A stretch of DNA of 64,000 nt from Planctomycetaceae bacterium (GCA_020638975.1 JACKHN010000006.1:62001-126000), one strand, 5' to 3'; shown: positions 9,405-17,658, numbered from the stretch's first letter. The notes: a model not told the origin generated them from the sequence alone. Translations and numbers: made by a program.

Positions 9405-10988
9405 TCACAGTTCCTCGGACTGCATCGCAGCCAGTACTTCGTCGATCGGGACGGTAGCAAAACCAGTGGCGTGATCGGCCATGGCATAGGGGATGATCAG
9501 CTCGAGCCCGTGGAGTAGCGCTCCGCACGTGTAGACAACATTCGGTACATAGCCTTCCCGTTCGTTCTCGTTGGGTTGCAGTAAAGGTTCCCGCAGTCGG
9601 CCGATAACTTTGCTAGGGTCATCACGATCCAACAAGAACGCACCAATGCAGTACTTACGCATCGCGCCGACACCGTGACTCAGCACGAGCCAGCCTGCAT
9701 CGGTTTCAATCGGCGAACCGCAGTTTCCGATCTGAATCAACTCCCAAGGGAATTCCGGCTTGAGGAGCAACTTCCGTTCGTTCCAAAAGTGAATGTTGTC
9801 CGAAAAGCTGAGGTAGATACTCTCGTTATCCTGCCGCGCGAGCATCGCAAATTGCCCGTTGATTTTGCGAGGGAACATCGCCATGCCTTTATTTTGCGCG
9901 GCGGGACCATTGAGCGTAATGAATCGAAAACGAAGGAAATCGTGCGTCTCGACCAGTTCCGGCATGACGACCTTTCCGTCATAGGCGGTGAAAGTTGCGT
10001 AGTAGACGTAGCTACCGTCGTCGTTCTGAAAGCGGACGAACCTCGCATCCTCGATGCCGTTGCTTTGTGACGGTGTGGCGGGAAAAAGAATGCGAGTGGA
10101 AAGCTTTTGCTCCGTCTCAAACTGGACTTCATAGTTCGATTGAGCCAGCATCCAAATCCCCTGCGCGGTCCGCTGATCTTCGTGCAAGACTCCGTCCGAC
10201 AGACGCTCTTGATCGACCTCGGCGTCAATGCTTTGCCGAAGTTCTTGCAGTGAGAACGAATCTCCCAACCGAATCATAACGCGGCGCGAGAACTCGCCGA
10301 CCAATCCTAACTCGCGGAGCGTTCGCCGGAACAAGCTCTTCTCGTAGGCGAGATTCGGGATGCGACGAGGCTCGGTGAGAAAACCTGCTGGGTCTAGCAC
10401 TTCGATCCGATTGTCGCGATGAACGATCCCGGTTCGAAAGGTGATGGACGAGACGTGTCCCTCGCCCGTCGCTCGCAGACTGAGAATGAATCGCAACGCG
10501 CCGGGCGGCAAATTCGATTGGTCCGTATGCGGTACGATCGAAGGATTAAACAACGCGGCCGATTCGAGCGAATACTCCGCCAGGAAATATGATCCAATCA
10601 GCAGTCGCCGCTGTTCCGAGACGTTGTCACCCAGAATATGGTCCTGGCAGAATTGTTCGAATCGTTCCAGAAACCGCTTGCGAACCTGATGATGCCGCTG
10701 CGAAAACTCGGCGCACACTTCATCGAGGAGAGCGCCAACTTGCTCTTCGGGAAGCGCCATGATTCGGTCGATGATCCTACCAACGCGTTGCGAATCCCCA
10801 GGTCGAAAGGGCCGTAAGAGGACGCGTGACTGCTGAGGAGCGAGGACTGTGCCTGTCCGTTTGATATTAATCGCGTTGGTGTCCTTGAGGGATAAACGAG
10901 TGAGGAGTGAGGGCCGTGTGTCAGTGCTTGCTCGCAAGCAGTGGCGAGTGTGGTTGGGGCAACACTGCTTGCGAGCAAGCAGTGGCAC
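9405..10988 (-). CDS. GH130 glycosidase/phosphorylase (long form)
   Basis: Up to 527 residues, GH130 with an extra ~200-residue helical N-terminal part. Family features are GIEDARFVRF (the equivalent of GVEDPR in the short paralogue), FPRKINGQFAML, GNCGSPIETDAGWLVLSHGVG and YVPNVVYTCGALL. Most likely acts on mannosides. The start is uncertain. The only upstream start-like codon is a GTG at 10988, which makes the first ~25 residues come from the palindrome at 10923-10983. A better biological start may be a rare ATT at 10871, preceded at good spacing by AAGGA. The family region clearly begins around RTGTVLAPQQSRVLLRPF. Confidence 0.82.
   Translation of the reverse strand: MPLLARKQCCPNHTRHCLRASTDTRPSLLTRLSLKDTNAINIKRTGTVLAPQQSRVLLRPFRPGDSQRVGRIIDRIMALPEEQVGALLDEVCAEFSQRHHQVRKRFLERFEQFCQDHILGDNVSEQRRLLIGSYFLAEYSLESAALFNPSIVPHTDQSNLPPGALRFILSLRATGEGHVSSITFRTGIVHRDNRIEVLDPAGFLTEPRRIPNLAYEKSLFRRTLRELGLVGEFSRRVMIRLGDSFSLQELRQSIDAEVDQERLSDGVLHEDQRTAQGIWMLAQSNYEVQFETEQKLSTRILFPATPSQSNGIEDARFVRFQNDDGSYVYYATFTAYDGKVVMPELVETHDFLRFRFITLNGPAAQNKGMAMFPRKINGQFAMLARQDNESIYLSFSDNIHFWNERKLLLKPEFPWELIQIGNCGSPIETDAGWLVLSHGVGAMRKYCIGAFLLDRDDPSKVIGRLREPLLQPNENEREGYVPNVVYTCGALLHGLELIIPYAMADHATGFATVPIDEVLAAMQSEEL
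10923..10983. repeat. Inverted repeat with CTTGCTCGCAAG arms
   Basis: Arms 10923-10943 and 10963-10983 are 21 bp and complementary except for one base. Each arm also contains a small self-palindrome (CTTGC..GCAAG). It sits at the 5' end of the long GH130 gene, 30 bp from the element at 11014. Confidence 0.85.
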
Positions 10989-11013
10989 ACCAATACGAAA
11001 CCTGGACGAAGCA

Positions 11014-11142
11014 CTAGGCGTCTGTCCGGATAGCGTACGCTGTCATGTACGACGGCTCTCCGAAGCCGTCGAATCGTTGCTAATTCGTTGACCGACGGGC
11101 TGCGGAGGCCCGTCGTACATACGTAACCGGACAGACTCCTAG
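11014..11142. mobile_element. MITE-like element flanked by CTAG
   Basis: The ends pair: CTAGGCGTCTGTCCGG at 11014-11029 and CCGGACAGACTCCTAG at 11127-11142, 15 of 16 bases complementary. The middle holds a second palindrome of the TACGACGG type that also occurs in the elements at 41298 and 59471. CTAG on both sides fits a 4-bp target duplication. The right-hand CTAG supplies the TAG stop of the gene ending at 11139. No coding capacity. Confidence 0.7.
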
Positions 11143-12215
11143 ACCACGGCGATAGCCTTCTGGGCGGATTCGATGAGCGATGGTTGCTCGCTCACACGTA
11201 GCAATTCGGTCCAGAGATAGGCAAGCGTCGATTCAGCGCCTTGATTTCGGTTGACTCCGTTGGCTTGAAGACCATCGAAGCAGGCCCCGGTCTGATCATC
11301 AGCCAGCAGTTGTTTCAGGCTGTTCCGACCAAGGAACCATTCGTAGACTCGAAAGAATGCTTTCAGGTACTTTTCGTTGCCGCTTACTTGAAACGCAGCC
11401 AGCGCCGCCGCTGCCATCGTGGATGCTTCGACGGGTTGCTGATCGTAAAGTGACTTGTCTTCGCCGTGCGAATACCAATCACGGTTCCCAACGGGCCAAA
11501 AGTCATGTTCAACGGTCGTTACAAGATCGAGGAAACCGAACGACGATTCGGCGATCGAAAGAAAGGCCTCGTCGGGCCAACGTTCGGCCGCATCGAACAT
11601 TGCGTGCGGCAATACGGCGTTGGCGTAAGTCATCCGCGACTCGAACCAATACCAATCCGAACGCTGCGACCGGTGATAACACTCAACCAATCGATTCGCG
11701 GCCAGTCGCGCGACACGTTCCAGGGGTTCAATGCCTTCAACGCCAGTTCGCCACAAGAGCGCCCACGCTTGAATGACGTAGGCCTGCGCTCGCAAGCTTC
11801 GTAATTCGCCCAATGCTGGCAGGGTGCCATCAAGTAGTTCACGCGCCAAACCTCGAAATCCGATCGGTAGTTGACTGCCAACGACTTCGGCCAATGCGAG
11901 GACAGCTTGGCCCTGGCAATCTCCCGTACCATTGGCGTCCAACCAGTCACGTTGGTAACTGAGGAAATTGTGGAACCCGCGGACTGGACAGCGAGCGTGC
12001 TCGAGAAAGCTCAAGTAGCACGACACGCGAGCCAGCATACGATCATCGGAGTGCTGGTTCCACAGCCGCGCGCACAAGCGTAGTGCTCGGGCGTTGTCGT
12101 CGGTCGTGTATCCGCTCTCGCGCCGCGGAATGCTGTAGATGGCGTGTTGAATCAGCCCCGTCGAGTCGGTCATTCGGTCCAAATGATCAAGCGGTAAACA
12201 ACTTTGGGCGTCCAT
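11139..12215 (-). CDS. Alpha-helical barrel protein linked to glycosyltransferases (unknown function)
   Basis: 358 residues from the ATG at 12215 (MDAQSCLPLDHLDRMTDSTG). The sequence is helical throughout with (alpha/alpha)-barrel-like repeats: YTTDDNARALRLCARL, FHNFLSYQRDWLD, EDKSLYDQQPVEASTMAAAALAAF and GAESTLAYLWTELL. This set resembles proteins often encoded beside or fused to GT4 transferases in mannoside clusters; a hydrolase-like barrel is plausible but catalytic residues are not obvious. The start overlaps the stop of the upstream GT4 gene (TAATG), implying translational coupling. Its TAG stop lies in the terminal CTAG of the repeat element at 11014-11142. Confidence 0.75.
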   Translation of the reverse strand: MDAQSCLPLDHLDRMTDSTGLIQHAIYSIPRRESGYTTDDNARALRLCARLWNQHSDDRMLARVSCYLSFLEHARCPVRGFHNFLSYQRDWLDANGTGDCQGQAVLALAEVVGSQLPIGFRGLARELLDGTLPALGELRSLRAQAYVIQAWALLWRTGVEGIEPLERVARLAANRLVECYHRSQRSDWYWFESRMTYANAVLPHAMFDAAERWPDEAFLSIAESSFGFLDLVTTVEHDFWPVGNRDWYSHGEDKSLYDQQPVEASTMAAAALAAFQVSGNEKYLKAFFRVYEWFLGRNSLKQLLADDQTGACFDGLQANGVNRNQGAESTLAYLWTELLRVSEQPSLIESAQKAIAVV

Positions 12216-13447
12216 TAAGTTTCCCTCCGTAGAAGCTCTCCACAACGGCTGTTGACATTCGAGGGGAACTCCTTGCGAACGTGTTGAACCGAACTCTGTT
12301 GGCTTGTGGCCACGGCTTGTCCAAAGATGTCCAGATAACGTTCGCCAACGTTGGGCCAAAACATCGGCTTGGCGTAGCGATACGCTCTTCGTCGAGTTTC
12401 CGCTAACAGTTCCGCGTCTGTTAGAAATCGAGTCGTTGCTTCAGCCATCGCAGCACTATCGGCGAACGGCACTAGTAAGCCCCGCCCATCGGCGAGAACT
12501 TCTTCGGCATAGAGATAGGGAGTGCTGACGACCGCCCCGACCGCAGCCAGCGCGTAGGCCATGGTACCGCTGGCGATCTGATCTTTTCCCGGATAAGGAG
12601 TTACAAACACGTCGCAGGCCTGCAAGTGTGCGATCAGTTCGGCAAGACTGAGATACTGGTTGATAAACCGTACGTTCTGGCCGACGCCTAGCGATTCCGC
12701 CAAAGCGATCAATTCCTCGCGATAAGCTTCGCCTTCCTGCCGCTTCACCTGTGGATGGGTGACTCCGACGATCAAGTACATGACTTCCGGACACGCGGCC
12801 ACCACTTGTGGCATCGCTCGGATCATGTGCTCCAGTCCCTTGCCTCGGTTGATAAGCCCGAAAGTACAAAGGACACGTCGGCCGGTAAGACCTAGTCTTT
12901 CCTTGTGCCTCGAATCGCGATCAAAAGGAACGACAGGAACGCCGTGTGGAATCACATGTACCGAACGCCCTGACACGCCATAGACCTCGGCGAGCAATTT
13001 GGCGGCGATCTCGGTCATCACAATGACTTGCGAGCTACGCGCCGCTAGATCCTGGATCAGACGGCGCGGCAGCGACTCTGGCTTTGTTAGCAACGTGTGA
13101 AACGTCGTCACGACAGGCTTGTCGCAGTTGCGCATGAAGTCCAGGACGCGGCTACCCCAATCGTCCGGATAGAGACCGAATTCGTGTTGCAGACTGACGA
13201 CGTCGCAAGGACCGTCGTTGGCCACTTCTGCTGCCAAGCAATAGGCATTCGGCTGGCTGTTGTCGATGATATGGACAACACGCGGATCGTTGCTGGGAAT
13301 CGTTCGTATCTTTTGGATCGCCGCAACCGACGAAACCGATCGTCCCGCCACCAGGTCCACCGCGTCGGCAGAATCTTTCGTGAACGTTGCTAGTCCACAT
13401 TCCTCGGGCGGATACGTAGCTATGAATAGTGGGCGAACTAACTTCAT
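12215..13447 (-). CDS. GT4 family glycosyltransferase
   Basis: 410 residues from the ATG at 13447 (MKLVRPLFIATYPPEECGLA). Upstream in-frame codons lack family sequence. N-terminal features are CGLATFTKDSADAV and VVSLQHEFGLYPDDWG; the central IPHGVPVVPF and the C-terminal CTFGLINRGKGLEHMIRAMP and TPYPGKDQIASGTMAYALA are the GT4 acceptor and donor regions. It probably transfers a sugar such as mannose. A TAATG overlap couples it to the helical-barrel gene. AGG lies 10 bp before the start. The two GT4 proteins in the cluster are clearly different, so probably act at successive steps. Confidence 0.87.
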   Translation of the reverse strand: MKLVRPLFIATYPPEECGLATFTKDSADAVDLVAGRSVSSVAAIQKIRTIPSNDPRVVHIIDNSQPNAYCLAAEVANDGPCDVVSLQHEFGLYPDDWGSRVLDFMRNCDKPVVTTFHTLLTKPESLPRRLIQDLAARSSQVIVMTEIAAKLLAEVYGVSGRSVHVIPHGVPVVPFDRDSRHKERLGLTGRRVLCTFGLINRGKGLEHMIRAMPQVVAACPEVMYLIVGVTHPQVKRQEGEAYREELIALAESLGVGQNVRFINQYLSLAELIAHLQACDVFVTPYPGKDQIASGTMAYALAAVGAVVSTPYLYAEEVLADGRGLLVPFADSAAMAEATTRFLTDAELLAETRRRAYRYAKPMFWPNVGERYLDIFGQAVATSQQSSVQHVRKEFPSNVNSRCGELLRRET

Positions 13448-13508
13448 GTTTCGATTACCTGGGGGGGTAGTGGCACCGTCTCCTCGCCGACCGAATCGCT
13501 TCGCCAAG

Positions 13509-13907
13509 TCACGAGGCCACCGCTTCCACACGGTAAGCCTCGGTTTGCTGATCGAACGTTAGGTGGTGAGTGACCGCGACGTGGTCGGTTCGCTTCTCTT
13601 GGGATTCCAGCAACACTTCCATCGTCGTTGCGTGAAGAAGAGGTTGGCTGGGGCCAGTTGCATCGACGACCACAAGGTGGAGCCGCTCGTCAGCCGCTTC
13701 GATCTGACTACGCAGGTAACCTTTAACAAGTGGATACGGCGCTAGCCACGCTGGGCTATTCCCGCAAAACTTGTCATAAGGGCCCTTGTCCGAGAAGCCG
13801 TAGATCGCCGAGCTCTGAATTCCGGGCGCGTTGAGTATTTTCGGGCCGACGCGGCCAGCCTCATCTCGAAGCACGTAGTACGGCGTAGCGGCGACCACTG
13901 CGATCAT
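13509..13907 (-). CDS. Unknown small protein heading the GT4/GH130 cluster
   Basis: 132 residues (MIAVVAATPYYVLRDEAGRV...). I do not recognise the family. It is soluble, with mixed hydrophobic N-terminus and a charged C-terminal half (SQEKRTDHVAVTHHLTFDQQ). The start at 13907 is chosen over the ATG at 13937 because GGAAGG sits 8 bp before it, whereas the earlier ATG directly follows the T-tract of the structured RNA at 13938. It is 61 bp upstream of the GT4 gene on the same strand, so probably the first gene of that operon. Confidence 0.65.
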   Translation of the reverse strand: MIAVVAATPYYVLRDEAGRVGPKILNAPGIQSSAIYGFSDKGPYDKFCGNSPAWLAPYPLVKGYLRSQIEAADERLHLVVVDATGPSQPLLHATTMEVLLESQEKRTDHVAVTHHLTFDQQTEAYRVEAVAS

Positions 13908-13937
13908 CGTGTCGACCTTCCATGGCTTGAGAGCCAT

Positions 13938-14036
13938 AAAAAAAGCCGACGTGGCGGAACACCCGGAGGTCTTCAACCACGTCGGCTTACTATCTAACAA
14001 GCCTCCCAGGTAAACCGGGCTGCTCTTTATGTAGTC
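13938..14036 (-). ncRNA. Structured RNA element with intrinsic terminator, copy 1
   Basis: Read on the minus strand it begins GACTACATAAAGAGCAG (14036-14020), then a 5-bp hairpin (CCCGG/CTGGG), a conserved linker AGGCTTGTTAGATAGTAA, and a long hairpin. That hairpin has 12-bp outer arms, 13943-13954 and 13977-13988, with an inner helix, and seven Ts follow it directly. The same architecture with compensatory base changes is at 20169-20266. It could be an independent small RNA (the conserved GACTASATAAAG may carry a -10 region) or a leader that attenuates the gene starting at 13907. Confidence 0.75.
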
Positions 14037-14138
14037 TACCAACTTAATATTCGTTAGATCTGAAGTCTAACAGATCTGAGGTCTAACGCGACCTCATTGT
14101 ATGGAGACAGACGTGGGAAAGCAATTGGTCGATGGTTC

Positions 14139-14236
14139 TGGTAGTGACACCACTTGTAGGTTGGACGCCTCGTCCGACCAGGAAACCGGTTGAAACGTCG
14201 GACGGACGAGGCGTCCGTTCTACGGACCCACTACCA
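14139..14236. repeat. Palindromic repeat, family shared with 36655-36745
   Basis: Outer arms TGGTAGTG (14139) and CACTACCA (14229) enclose GTTGGACGCCTCGTCC and GGACGAGGCGTCC. A diverged copy with the same left arm and core is at 36655-36745. No T-tract. It lies upstream of the transglutaminase-like pseudogene. Confidence 0.8.
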
Positions 14237-14337
14237 AGATCCTCGCACTTCGGTCGATACCCCCATCCTTCTTGCGGCGCGCGTGGCGTGATAGGATCGG
14301 GTTGCACAACCTCCTACGTCGAAAGCGAGCCGTTACC

Positions 14338-15135
14338 ATGAAGATTCAGGTCGGCTACGAGTTGGTCTATCAGTGTCCTCAACCGACACCGATGGTTGTC
14401 ACATTGAGCATTCACTACAGCCGCGCCTCGGATATCGTCCAGGCCGACCATCTGTTGCTCACTCCGTCCGTTCGCGTCTCGGCTTATCGAGACTTGTACG
14501 GCAATTGGTGCAGTCGCCTTGTCGCGCCCGCAGGAGAGTTCCGGTTAAACGGCAATGCGGTGGTGTCCGACAGCGGCAATCCCGACGCGATAATGCCTTG
14601 GCTCGAGCAACGGCCCGTCGAGACCCTGCCTCAGGAGGCGTTGTTGTTTCTGCTCGGCAGCAGGTATTGCGAGACCGATCTGTTGTCGGAGACTGCCTGG
14701 CAATTGTTTGGAGAAGCACCGACAGGCTGGCACCGAGTCCAAGCAATCTGCGATTTTGTGCATCAGCACATTCAGTTTGGCTATGGCCTATCCAGCCCCA
14801 CGAAGACGGCCTATCAAGTGTTTCCACGACCGCCAAGGTGTGTGTCGCGACTTCGCCCATCTCGCGGTTACGTTCTGCCGATGCATGAATATCCCAGCCC
14901 GCTACTGCACGGGCTATCTCGGCGACATCGGCATTGCTCCAAATCAATCGCCGATGGACTTTGCGGCTTGGTTCGAGGTTTATCTCGGCGACGACTGGTA
15001 CACTTTCGATGCCGCAACAATACACCCTGCATTGGTCGCGTCCTGATCGCCCAAGGCAGAGACGCGGCGGATGTGGCGCTTACAACCAGCTTCGGGCCCT
15101 CGACGCTGGAACGCTTCCAGGTGTGCAAGGTATGA
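14338..15135 (+). pseudogene. Transglutaminase-like protein with two compensating frameshifts
   Basis: The ATG at 14338 opens a bacterial transglutaminase-like protein (MKIQVGYELVYQCPQPTPM; later FVHQHIQFGYGLSSPTKTAY). The frame breaks at the TTT at 14821-14823, where an extra T shifts it. The continuation HDRQGVCRDFAHLAVTFCR, ARYCTGYLGD and AAWFEVYLGDDWYTFDA is in the next frame up to about 15012. There a C is missing from a CC run, returning to the first frame for NNTPCIGRVLIAQGRDAADV to the stop at 15135. The nucleophile motif GVCRDFAHL is in the shifted part. The native protein would be ~266 residues. Either genuine decay or two indels in short homopolymers. Confidence 0.85.
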
Positions 15136-15196
15136 AGTCAGCGCGCTGAGGGCTTCCTCTTCTGCAGCGCAGATGGTGCTGCCAAATACGGGCCGC

Positions 15197-15641
15197 TTAG
15201 GCCTTTTCAAAGTGTTGTCGAACGAGGCGGTGATCTAACGATCGCTCATATTGTCCGTCGCCTTCAGTTCAACAACATAGCCACCGGAAGCCTCTTGCGA
15301 TTAGGCCGCTTTTGAATTCGCCCTTCGCTTCGCCGGGGCCAATGATCAAGACCGAGTCGGCACCCACGCAGCGATGTAAGGACAGCGTCGTAGAACGTGT
15401 TGAGTTGGTTCTGGAATGTACGCTCTAGTGTGCTCTCAGCCGCGAAGCCCTGACGACGATCCGGCTGTTTCTGAACCTGAACCGCCCGCCGACGCAAACG
15501 GCCTGACAACTTCTGAGTTGATCTGTCCCGTTCCTTCTCCACGGTCCGCAATTCGGACGACGACCGCCTTGCGATGATCAATCCACACACCTGCCTTTCT
15601 TCATCAGCCTTGCCTGACTTGTGATTTACTTCTCCACTCAT
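15197..15641 (-). pseudogene. Decayed small protein of the eRF1-like WIDHRKA family
   Basis: The minus strand from the ATG at 15641 (MSGEVNHKSGKADEE) carries family pieces in three frames. They are KAGVWIDHRKAVVVRI, then ESTLERTFQNQLNTFYDAV, then ADSVLIIGPGEAKGEFK, then GGYVVELKATDNMSDR followed by a TAG where the family normally has Gln, and finally LVRQHFEKA with a stop at 15197. At least four frameshifts and one nonsense change are needed to restore the order. I recognise the order as a small protein family usually annotated as eRF1-domain-like or translational-machinery protein. The name is from memory; the decay is visible directly. Confidence 0.7.
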
Positions 15642-15689
15642 GGGAATAGTAGCGTGAACCCATAAGCTAAATGCTCTTGATGACTGCCA

Positions 15690-16373
15690 CTAATCACCAA
15701 ATCCGCTGTCGCGATTAAAAGATTCGCTGAACCAAGTGGCAATCGCCGTCTCTTGCGTGCGTGCGCTGATCACGAACGCCAGGGCCTGCTTGACTACTTC
15801 CGTGCTAAGCAGCTTCGCCTTGGCCTCGTCTTGTTCGTCCAATTGAGCGCGGTCGAGCAACTTCTTGAGGCTAAGCTGGACGTTGCCGAAATCGACGAGC
15901 GACTGTTCATCGGTCGCCCGCAACTTCTCAACTCGGCTAGCGAGTTCTGGATCCTCCTGTGAGATCGTAACGTACAACGCAGCATGCTCGCGCTGGACGT
16001 CACCGCGCAACAACACGTCCAGATGTTCGCACGCGCGTTGAACGGTGGTCACCCAGTCCGTCAAGTCACCCGAAATCAAAGGTGTTTCGAGTGACGTTTC
16101 GAGGTCTTCCAGGGCCTTCACGAAGTGATCATTCCGCTTGATGATTGTCGGCGAGACCTGTGTGCTATGGTCGGCAGGCGAAGCGCTCTGACTTTTCTCC
16201 ACGACGTCGATCGCATGCTTCGCATGTTCCGGACTGCCGGCTGCATCCACTAGTGACTGCGCCGCAACTTGCGATTGCTCGGAGACATGCTCACGCTCGC
16301 TCCAATTGGCTGATTGCGTTGCTTGCTCCGCCTTGGGGGGTGACAAAGGAGTGGGTGTAGTATTGGACTTCAT
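15690..16373 (-). CDS. Hypothetical helical protein, 227 aa
   Basis: Start at 16373 is supported by GGGAGGA 7 bp upstream. The first ~75 residues are low-complexity and rich in Ser, Gln, Pro and Ala (TPTPLSPPKAEQATQSANWS). The rest is charged and helical (NDHFVKALEDLETSLETPL, then DDEQ-rich helices), vaguely like a four-helix bundle of the hemerythrin type but without the histidine ligands. No signal peptide or membrane segment. Function unknown. It stands in a minus-strand run of small stress-type genes and may share their regulation. Confidence 0.6.
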   Translation of the reverse strand: MKSNTTPTPLSPPKAEQATQSANWSEREHVSEQSQVAAQSLVDAAGSPEHAKHAIDVVEKSQSASPADHSTQVSPTIIKRNDHFVKALEDLETSLETPLISGDLTDWVTTVQRACEHLDVLLRGDVQREHAALYVTISQEDPELASRVEKLRATDEQSLVDFGNVQLSLKKLLDRAQLDEQDEAKAKLLSTEVVKQALAFVISARTQETAIATWFSESFNRDSGFGD

Positions 16374-16423
16374 AAGATTGTCCTCCCATTAAGTGATATG
16401 TCGATTAACGATAAGCTATCGTG

Positions 16424-16651
16424 CTATGACTTCCTCGTTCCGACGACGATCAGCACGACGCCACCGGCGATCGCCAGTCCACCCATGATCGGCGGAACAG
16501 GCCACGTCTTGTCGGACACTGCGGTGGCTGTAATTGGTCCCACGTCGACCACGACATCGTGGCTCGCATACGGGATGCCACGATAGAACAGCGCTAGCGC
16601 TCCCGCGATGACCAGAACGATACCGATAATTGCTAGGACCTTCTTGCTCAT
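16424..16651 (-). CDS. Small two-TM membrane protein
   Basis: 75 residues. Hydrophobic helix at about 5-23 (VLAIIGIVLVIAGALALFY), a ~30-residue periplasmic-type loop containing DVGPITATAVSDKTWPVPP, and a second helix at 54-71 (GGLAIAGGVVLIVV) ending in a basic tail. This layout is common among small stress-associated inner-membrane proteins; I cannot give a family name safely. AGGA precedes the start by about 10 bp. Neighbours are similar small membrane proteins. Confidence 0.72.
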   Translation of the reverse strand: MSKKVLAIIGIVLVIAGALALFYRGIPYASHDVVVDVGPITATAVSDKTWPVPPIMGGLAIAGGVVLIVVGTRKS

Positions 16652-16699
16652 GGACGTGAATTCCTACTTTTTTGTTCTAAGTGGACGGTGCCACTTTTC

Positions 16700-16775
16700 A
16701 TTAGCCGTTTGGGCGTTAGCCCCGGTTGTTACGCAAATTGAGGCAAGAACCGGGGCTAACGCCCAAGCGGCTAAT
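16700..16775. repeat. Dispersed palindrome, second copy of the 4860 family
   Basis: Arms ATTAGCCGTTTGGGCGTTAG (16700) and CTAACGCCCAAGCGGCTAAT (ending 16775) match the copy at 4860-4925 almost base for base, with a longer spacer. It lies between two small minus-strand genes and has no T-tract. Confidence 0.88.
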
Positions 16776-16794
16776 TGCGGATAACCGCGTGTTT

Positions 16795-16956
16795 TTAGCG
16801 ACCCAGCAGGAGCGACACACCGGCAGCGATGGCGAGCCCGGCCAGAATAGGCCCGGTCTGGATGGAGCTTATGTGAACGAACGCCAACACACCCGAGGCG
16901 ATCAGCCAGATGGCGAGCAAGAGCATCCCTATGTTTTTGGTCCCAATCCAATTCAT
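16795..16956 (-). CDS. Small two-TM membrane protein, 53 aa
   Basis: MNWIGTKNIGMLLLAIWLIA followed by SGVLAFVHISSIQTGP and ILAGLAIAAGVSLLLGR: two membrane helices with a short loop. The ATG at 16956 has AAGGA 8 bp upstream, so this short start is preferred over the longer open frame reaching 17220. Similar short NxGMLLLAIWLI proteins occur in planctomycetes and proteobacteria; function unknown, stress association inferred from the neighbours. Confidence 0.72.
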   Translation of the reverse strand: MNWIGTKNIGMLLLAIWLIASGVLAFVHISSIQTGPILAGLAIAAGVSLLLGR

Positions 16957-17068
16957 CGATTCATTCCTTCGGTTTGACAGAACGGCACTCCGCGGCGAAG
17001 CAACTTTTCCGCCACGGATTGTCGGACCTTTGTTAGCGAACATCGTCCAGCGCGGTGAACAAGTCATT

Positions 17069-17311
17069 TCACTCACGAATCGAACTCGCCGCACTCTCGG
17101 CCTTGTCGGCGGTCTTCTTCGCGACTTCCTTGGCGGTTTCCACCGTCTTCTTTGCCGCATCCTTGGTCGCATCGAGAACCTTCCCGGCGGTTTGCTTAAC
17201 TTTGCCCACCGCCTGGTCAATCTTTCCTTCCGCGCGAAGCTTTTCGTCGTCGGTCAGAACGCCGGCGGCTTCCTTGATACGGCCTTTCACAATGTCCTTT
17301 TCGCCACTCAT
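17069..17311 (-). CDS. CsbD family stress protein with Lys/Ala-rich tail
   Basis: 80 residues from the ATG at 17311. The N-terminal half is a CsbD domain (GEKDIVKGRIKEAAGVLTDD, then KLRAEGKIDQAVGKVKQTAG). The C-terminal ~38 residues are an amphipathic Lys/Ala repeat helix (DATKDAAKKTVETAKEVAKK). CsbD proteins are small hydrophilic general-stress proteins of unclear molecular role. The upstream in-frame extension to 17410 has no family sequence. Confidence 0.9.
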   Translation of the reverse strand: MSGEKDIVKGRIKEAAGVLTDDEKLRAEGKIDQAVGKVKQTAGKVLDATKDAAKKTVETAKEVAKKTADKAESAASSIRE

Positions 17312-17406
17312 GCTGATGACTTTCAATTTCTCGAGGTTAGAAAACGTCGTAAACATCGTCTCGTAACTTTCGTGTGCAGCAGCGTCGGCTCGATTCATCG
17401 GGCGCG

Positions 17407-17658
17407 TCACGGGCTGTCGCTCGGCTGATCAACAAGGTCGAGGGCTTCTTCCGTGACCTGGCCGGTAAGCTCTGCAGCCTTGTCCTTCACGATGTCGGCA
17501 TCCGCTTTGACTTTGTCCGGGTCGACAGTCAGATTGATGTCGACCTTATGGCTTTCCGCGTTGGAGTCGGGACTCGACACAGTAAACCAACTCCGGTAGA
17601 AGCCGATGCCGGCCACACAGATCACTACCACAATTAGAAACGCAAACACTCTGTTCAT
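17407..17658 (-). CDS. Small single-TM protein
   Basis: 83 residues. Start at the ATG at 17658, with AAGGAG 7 bp upstream. One N-terminal membrane helix (VFAFLIVVVICVAGIGFY, residues 4-21) is followed by a soluble acidic and helical domain (KVDINLTVDPDKVKADADIV). The topology suggests a membrane-anchored periplasmic tail. No family recognised. Part of the small-protein island beside CsbD. Confidence 0.7.
   Translation of the reverse strand: MNRVFAFLIVVVICVAGIGFYRSWFTVSSPDSNAESHKVDINLTVDPDKVKADADIVKDKAAELTGQVTEEALDLVDQPSDSP

Noticed and set aside
10923..11142. Possible CRISPR-like array of repeats
   Set aside because: The repeats are inverted pairs, not direct repeats with regular spacers, and no cas genes are nearby.
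14459..15025. Long minus-strand open frame opposite the transglutaminase-like gene
   Set aside because: Arg/Cys-rich shadow composition, no motif; the plus strand carries clear family sequence in this stretch.
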